From the NCBI GenBank assembly GCA_016296575.1, contig JAEDJA010000006.1, positions 44,080 to 108,079 on the forward strand: a DNA stretch of 64,000 nucleotides. The letters are read 5' to 3'. A program made the position numbers and the translations under genes. How positions within the stretch are numbered: position 1 is the first letter of the stretch; each line of letters starts with the position of its first letter. A model generated the notes under the pieces. It did not search any database. It was not told the DNA's origin and saw only the letters and a list, made by a program, of their open reading frames with translations. Of the stretch, positions 59,633-64,000 are shown in pieces. This DNA comes from Treponema sp. Its GTDB lineage: Bacteria; Spirochaetota; Spirochaetia; Treponematales; Treponemataceae.

Positions 59633-61747
59633 TTAAATCTTCAGGCGGATTTCGGGATTCAAAAGACGAGCTGTAATTTGGGCGGCTTCTTCATGGGAAA
59701 TAAGGGTAGATCCTGCAAAAACAGGTTCAGCGCCATTATGGGAAGCAGCCATAATGCCTTTTACATAAACCTGGGCAATATGGGCAGCACAAGTCCGGCA
59801 GTCGTATAGATCTTTCAGAGCTTCAGCTTTTTTCCAGTGGTCACTGTCGGCTTCGGCCATTGTGTTCAAAAGGTATTCGTGCACCGTTTTTGCGGCAGTT
59901 TTTCTGTCCAAAGGCTCCGCAGTTGCAATTTTGATTACAAGGCTTTCGCAAGGTCCAAGTTTTTTGCATACAAAAGAAACACCCTTCTCGCTGTCACTTT
60001 TACTCCAGCAGATTTCATCTTTTTCACCAGTCCACAGATTTTCTATCAGGATTTTCTGGGAATTTACAAAGTCCGGCCGAAGAGGCATTTTATATCCGAT
60101 TGCATCCATTATTTCTTTCATGAAAATGGGAATACCTTCGTAAGTTTCTGTCTGACTCAGGTTGAAGAAAGCAAGGGCAATTGAGCCGTCGTGAAGTGGT
60201 TTTGCAAGAACATCAAGGCGTTCGTTATTGCGGCAGTAAGTTGTATCTGGTGATGAAAGTTCCATCAGGCTGCCGTTTTCTTTCCATACAGCCTTAATTC
60301 GTTTTGCCTGCACACCAAGAACATCCTGATTTAAGGCAATCATTTTTTTATTTGCAATGATATTGTAAATCCAGTCACCTTTTTGTACCCGGCGCAAATC
60401 CATTCCCAGCATCAAAGGGGAGTTCATCATGCACCACATGGCAAAATGAGTTTTATTCTGTTCTTCGTTCAAGCCATCCATGCCTACCACAAGCATATCA
60501 GGATCATTCCATCCTTTTTCAGGACCGGCAAACTCATCCATAATAACGGCTTTGTTGTACTGGGAAGTTACGCTTGGAGTATATCCGTCCACCCAGGAAG
60601 CTTTTCCGTTGTTTCCAGGGCATCCTACACAAAAAGTAATGTCGTTCAGAATGCGCCAGGAATTTGCAGTTTTGTAAGCCCAGTCCTGAGGCTGTGTTTT
60701 TCCCCATTCGCAGGTACTGAAAACAAGATCATTGTCCGGTTTTATCAGGTTGATTTCTTCAAGAAGCTTTGCATAAGATGACAGAGTATTTTCCTGACGG
60801 CGGTGGTTCATAAGGCGGATAATATTTTTACCAGCCTTCAGTTGCAATTTTATAAGCGGATAAGTAGCACAGGTATTTTTTCCGCCGCTTACAGGAAGAA
60901 AATCATCGTAAAAAAGCTCTTCACCAACGGCCACCTGAAGCCATGCCCCCTGTCCCGGTTCTTCTGCCGTAGCATAAGTAACAGAAAAACTGTATTCGCC
61001 GTCTTCCGGTACTACAGCGTAAAATCTGAGTTCACCGCTTTCATCACCAATTGGAGTCTGATCTGGGCCGGTTCCATCAAAAGTACCGATATTGGTAACA
61101 AAATTATCTTTTACATAAGGACCGTTGCCTGTAATTTCACCATCAGCTGTGGCTTCAAAAATTTTACGGTAAGTGCCGGTAACTCCATTTTTTACAGGAC
61201 CTGCAATTTCAATCTTTTTGATATTAGGTGCATAAACAAATCTTGCATTTTTTGGATTTGAAAAAGTGGCATTGTCCCAAAGGTAATAGCAGTTGTCTAC
61301 TTTCAGAAAATCTACACTCCAGTTTACATAAGAGGCAGCATCTTCTTTTTCGTGACCACAGGTTCCTACAGCGGCACCAGCACAAAGATTTGTTCCAATG
61401 TCGTTATACATACCGAATTTCAATCCTTTTGAATGGATGTAATCGGAAAGCACTTTGAAATCGTCGGGAAATTTTACAGGTTCGTTGGAAAGTTTTCCTT
61501 CCACACGAACAGGCCTGTAACAACCGTCATCAAGAACAATGTATTTATAACCTAGTTTATCAAGTCCCAGGCGGATAAAATCATCTGCCATAATTCTGGT
61601 AAGTTCTTCCGTGTTTGAACTTCCAAATGCATTCCAGCTATTCCAGCCCATAGAAGGCAGACCTTTCTTTTTTCCTTCCAGGAATGGAAGAACTTTTCCA
61701 TTTTTAAAATTGTCGTATCGGTAATCGTTATTCTTGATTTTCTGCAT
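59633..61747 (-). CDS. GH27 alpha-galactosidase with inserted carbohydrate-binding-like domain
   Basis: 704 aa, no signal peptide. TIM-barrel start PSMGWNSWNAFG (31-42), YIVLDDGCY, GMYNDIGTNLC, nucleophile Asp 151 in FLKVDNC, and acid/base region GWNDPDM (D415, D417). Between the nucleophile and the CEWGK strand (about 160-325) sits a beta-rich insertion resembling CBM35/CBM6-type domains (TYRKIFEATADGEITGNGPY, then YSFSVTYATAEEPGQGAWLQ). C-terminal beta-domain plus about 90 helical residues. Hydrolyses alpha-galactosides (or alpha-N-acetylgalactosaminides). No Shine-Dalgarno sequence. Confidence 0.88.
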   Translation of the reverse strand: MQKIKNNDYRYDNFKNGKVLPFLEGKKKGLPSMGWNSWNAFGSSNTEELTRIMADDFIRLGLDKLGYKYIVLDDGCYRPVRVEGKLSNEPVKFPDDFKVLSDYIHSKGLKFGMYNDIGTNLCAGAAVGTCGHEKEDAASYVNWSVDFLKVDNCYYLWDNATFSNPKNARFVYAPNIKKIEIAGPVKNGVTGTYRKIFEATADGEITGNGPYVKDNFVTNIGTFDGTGPDQTPIGDESGELRFYAVVPEDGEYSFSVTYATAEEPGQGAWLQVAVGEELFYDDFLPVSGGKNTCATYPLIKLQLKAGKNIIRLMNHRRQENTLSSYAKLLEEINLIKPDNDLVFSTCEWGKTQPQDWAYKTANSWRILNDITFCVGCPGNNGKASWVDGYTPSVTSQYNKAVIMDEFAGPEKGWNDPDMLVVGMDGLNEEQNKTHFAMWCMMNSPLMLGMDLRRVQKGDWIYNIIANKKMIALNQDVLGVQAKRIKAVWKENGSLMELSSPDTTYCRNNERLDVLAKPLHDGSIALAFFNLSQTETYEGIPIFMKEIMDAIGYKMPLRPDFVNSQKILIENLWTGEKDEICWSKSDSEKGVSFVCKKLGPCESLVIKIATAEPLDRKTAAKTVHEYLLNTMAEADSDHWKKAEALKDLYDCRTCAAHIAQVYVKGIMAASHNGAEPVFAGSTLISHEEAAQITARLLNPEIRLKI

Positions 61748-61753
61748 AGATTC

Positions 61754-61782
61754 ATTATTTTGTTTTTGGCAGCATAAGTCAA
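61754..61782 (-). promoter_or_regulatory. Promoter of the GH27 gene
   Basis: Minus strand: TTGACT, a 17-nt spacer, then AATAAT, ending exactly 6 nt before the ATG at 61747. Transcription would begin at the start codon. Confidence 0.6.
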
Positions 61783-61856
61783 TAAAATCTGACTGTAGAA
61801 TAGACCAAGAATCAATTGTCTACTATAATATAGGTATAATTCATTTTGGAGTTATT

Positions 61857-63074
61857 ATGACAAAACAGTTAAAACAAGTTATTTTTTGGGTAGGTGCCCT
61901 TGTAATTGGTGCCGTTCTTGGATCACTGCACGTTGGTGTCATCGACAGTGTTTGTGACTTTGTTGCAACCGTCTTCACAAGACTCTTCAAGTTCACAGCT
62001 GTTCCTGCAATTGCAGTTTCTGTTCTTTCTACTCTTGCCATGCTGGGTGGAAACAAAGAAACAGGAAAGATTTTCAAACGTACAATCATGTACACTTTGC
62101 TTACAACTATTGCCGCTTCTACAATTGCAGCAATTCTGTTCTTCATCATTAAACCGGAAGTTCTTTCTGTAGCCGCATACGAAGGAGTTGCAGCCGACAA
62201 AATTGAAAGCATGAGTTCTTCATCTTTTCTCAGCTACTTCATCACTGCAATTCCAGATAATATCCTTTACCCATTTGTATCAGGAAACGTTCTTTCAATT
62301 CTCATCGTTTCTTTTGCTTTTGGTTTTGCTATTTCTAAAATGGAAGAGTCAGAAAAGAAAACTGCCATCATGAACATTGTTCTTGGATTCCAGGAGCTGG
62401 TTTTCAAAATCATCGGCTGGATCATCACAATTCTTCCAATCGGAATCATTGCCTTTACAGCACAGCTTGTTAAAGAAATGAGTGGCGGTATCGTAGCTGA
62501 TTCAATCGGCCGCTACACAGCAGTTGTACTTTCAGGAAACCTGATTCAGTTCTTCATCGTACTTTCAATCTTCCTTTTGATACGCGGAATCAATCCTGTA
62601 AAACACTTCAAAAACATGATTCCTGCTATTCTTACAGCTTTGTTCACAAAATCTTCTGCCGCAACTCTGCCAGTAACCATGGACTGTGTTGAAAACCGCG
62701 TAGGCTGCCACAAAAAGTTCTCACGCTTCATTCTTCCAATGTGTACAACAATCAACATGAACGGATGTGCCGCTTTCATTCTGGTAACTTCACTTTTCGT
62801 TATGAAAAATGGTGGTGTTGAACTGAACCTCATCACAGTTGTAACATGGATTCTTATTTCAGTTATCAGTGCTGTTGGAAACGCCGGTGTTCCAATGGGA
62901 TGTTTCTTCCTTACACTTTCTTTGATGGCTGGAAAAGGAATGCCAATTGGTGTAATGGGAGTAATTCTTCCAATCTACGCCGTAATCGACATGATTGAAA
63001 CTGCAGTAAACATCTACTCAGACTCATGTGTCTGTGCCATGACAAACAAAGACCTGAAAGAACTGGAAAACTAA
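61857..63074 (+). CDS. Dicarboxylate/amino acid:cation symporter (DAACS)
   Basis: 405 aa. The ATG at 61857 has TTTGGAG 6 nt upstream; a longer in-frame start is out of register with this. Eight or more membrane helices; diagnostic motifs are KSSAATLPVTMDC (serine-rich hairpin), TTINMNGCA and the re-entrant GNAGVPMG loop. Transports glutamate, serine or a dicarboxylate with sodium or protons. Two TATAAT words lie upstream (61824 and 61835). Divergent from GH27. Confidence 0.93.
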   Translation: MTKQLKQVIFWVGALVIGAVLGSLHVGVIDSVCDFVATVFTRLFKFTAVPAIAVSVLSTLAMLGGNKETGKIFKRTIMYTLLTTIAASTIAAILFFIIKPEVLSVAAYEGVAADKIESMSSSSFLSYFITAIPDNILYPFVSGNVLSILIVSFAFGFAISKMEESEKKTAIMNIVLGFQELVFKIIGWIITILPIGIIAFTAQLVKEMSGGIVADSIGRYTAVVLSGNLIQFFIVLSIFLLIRGINPVKHFKNMIPAILTALFTKSSAATLPVTMDCVENRVGCHKKFSRFILPMCTTINMNGCAAFILVTSLFVMKNGGVELNLITVVTWILISVISAVGNAGVPMGCFFLTLSLMAGKGMPIGVMGVILPIYAVIDMIETAVNIYSDSCVCAMTNKDLKELEN

Positions 63075-63081
63075 AAAAAAA

Positions 63082-63136
63082 GGACCCTGCGGGGTCCCTT
63101 AAAAGATGAATGGACCCGTTTGGGTCCATTTTTTTT
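63082..63136. terminator. Double hairpin terminator
   Basis: Two hairpins share the GGACCC/GGGTCC stem: GGACCC-TGCG-GGGTCC, then AATGGACCC-GTTT-GGGTCCATT followed by eight T. The second is a strong intrinsic terminator for the symporter gene. It also serves the convergent HEPN gene, whose stop lies in the T-run. Confidence 0.9.
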
Positions 63137-64000
63137 ACATGATGGCTTTGAGATATATTTCTAGTATTTCCCCTGAATTACGAACTAAATTTAAATCGCG
63201 TTCCATATTTGGAGTTTTACTACCATGAAATAGATTACAGCGAACTTGATACATCATTTGGAAAATTGCTATAGTTTGCTGTTTAGAAGTTCCTTTTATT
63301 AAATCTTTATAATACTTTTCTTGGTGAGATTCATTTTTATTATCTTTCCATTTTTTTACAGACTTCATATCCTCTACAGGTTTTTCTTTAAAAATGATAA
63401 TGAGTGGAGATTTAAAAATTAAATCATGTACGGATAAGAGTTTATCCATATTTTTTTCACAAAACTCTTTAATTTTCGCATATTCTACATCCTTCTGCTT
63501 TTTTGTACTTCCATCACGCAATTCTTTTTCAACTACACCAGGAAACTTACTATACTCTTTATTGAAAGCAAACCACAATGTCATAAATTTTACAAAAAAA
63601 GGGTCATTGTGTTCCATTCCAAACTTTAGCCAAGTGTTAAGTTTGGAATCAATTATAGTAGCACCAGAGATATTCTCCTTTATCCAATTTTCCTTCACTA
63701 ATTCTTTTATTATTTCTATCAATAACTCTTTATCATTACTTTTTATATTTTTCTCTACAACAGTTGCAATATTTAAGTAATAATCATATTTACTGAGATA
63801 ATCATAATTAATATATGGCTTCAAGGTTTCTATTAACCAAATGACAGAAGTAGCTTTATCAGTTTTTATCAGACGTCTATTTGTATTTGTATTCTTCCAA
63901 TTTTCTATTGCATCCTTTCTTTTCTTATAGGCGTTTTCAGATACAATAACGTATCCGTCAATTCTAGCCTCGTAAACAAATTTTTCTAAGTTGATTACAC
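63135..64000 (-). CDS. HEPN-motif protein, C-terminal part (start outside window)
   Basis: The frame stays open to the right edge (at least 288 codons), so the start is not visible; a TTG at 63824 is not a convincing start. The C-terminus reads MMYQVRCNLFHGSK, with RxxxxH (R-C-N-L-F-H), the catalytic signature of HEPN RNases of the ApeA-like type. The preceding region is helical and Lys-rich, as in many defence-linked proteins. No partner gene is visible on the inside edge; the upstream side is cut off. Base composition is more A/T-rich than in its neighbours. Confidence 0.65.
   Translation of the reverse strand, partial: VINLEKFVYEARIDGYVIVSENAYKKRKDAIENWKNTNTNRRLIKTDKATSVIWLIETLKPYINYDYLSKYDYYLNIATVVEKNIKSNDKELLIEIIKELVKENWIKENISGATIIDSKLNTWLKFGMEHNDPFFVKFMTLWFAFNKEYSKFPGVVEKELRDGSTKKQKDVEYAKIKEFCEKNMDKLLSVHDLIFKSPLIIIFKEKPVEDMKSVKKWKDNKNESHQEKYYKDLIKGTSKQQTIAIFQMMYQVRCNLFHGSKTPNMERDLNLVRNSGEILEIYLKAIM

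Noticed and set aside
1..64000. tRNA, rRNA, CRISPR arrays, transposases, phage genes
   Set aside because: Looked for by eye on both strands; no cloverleaf-like, regularly spaced repeat or transposase pattern was found. A model-based scan would be more sensitive.

Overview
The window looks like a chromosomal stretch of a saccharolytic, host-associated spirochaete, most likely a rumen or gut Treponema. This is inferred from content: low G+C, an outer-membrane lifestyle (ExbB-ExbD-TonB, a secretin, many lipoproteins with relaxed lipoboxes), spirochaete-style signalling proteins (PilZ, HD-GYP, a tandem cyclic-nucleotide-binding protein), a treponemal-type 6-phosphofructokinase and several glycan-active enzymes. 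No rRNA, tRNA, CRISPR array, transposase or phage gene was found.

Layout. 1-1 kb: 5' part of an NFACT/RqcH gene running off the left edge and a small exported protein. 1.1-9.5 kb: a GH94 cellobiose phosphorylase, exbB-exbD-tonB, and a CUT1-type sugar ABC importer (solute-binding protein, hairpin, two permeases) on the minus strand. 9.6-16.8 kb: a CAT-fold acyltransferase-like protein, an O-methyltransferase and DNA methyltransferase pair, a RecG-C-like regulator, a large secreted glycosidase-like protein, and a LacI regulator that closes the rmlD-rmlA-rmlC-rmlB-lacI unit (16-20.5 kb, minus). 20.7-29.1 kb: a compact type II secretion operon (gspD, E, F, G and a bitopic protein) followed by two lipoproteins and a clostripain-type (C11) lipoprotein peptidase. 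29-38.7 kb: an SDR, pncB, then a minus-strand operon of a glycosidase-like protein, ppx, ppk1, a radical SAM protein and an AEC transporter. 38.8-49 kb: a membrane protein, Nif3-like, uvrB, rnhA, pfk, a cyclic-nucleotide-binding protein, exported proteins, a TPR protein and a PilZ protein. 49-50.2 kb: an attC-like site next to a small antitoxin-like gene and a frameshifted GNAT toxin. 50.4-64 kb: a 1106-residue phosphorylase-like enzyme, HD-GYP, DUF5718, threonine aldolase, dCMP deaminase, thioesterase, lrgAB, a GH27 alpha-galactosidase with an inserted domain, a DAACS symporter and the end of a HEPN-motif gene.

Four things stand out. (1) A 151/224-bp array of hairpins is present twice in inverted orientation (17970-18120 and 26573-26796). 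Each copy fits exactly between a stop codon and the next Shine-Dalgarno sequence, and the two copies differ by a block carrying two whole hairpins. (2) The 49.0-50.2 kb region looks like an integron cassette fragment, with a 64-bp attC-like site and a toxin/antitoxin pair whose toxin is split at a run of eight A. (3) Eight genes lacking a Shine-Dalgarno sequence have a -10-like hexamer ending exactly 6 nt before the start codon, which suggests frequent leaderless transcripts. (4) Short 3' remnants of trpA and of an OmpA-family gene flank the thioesterase gene.
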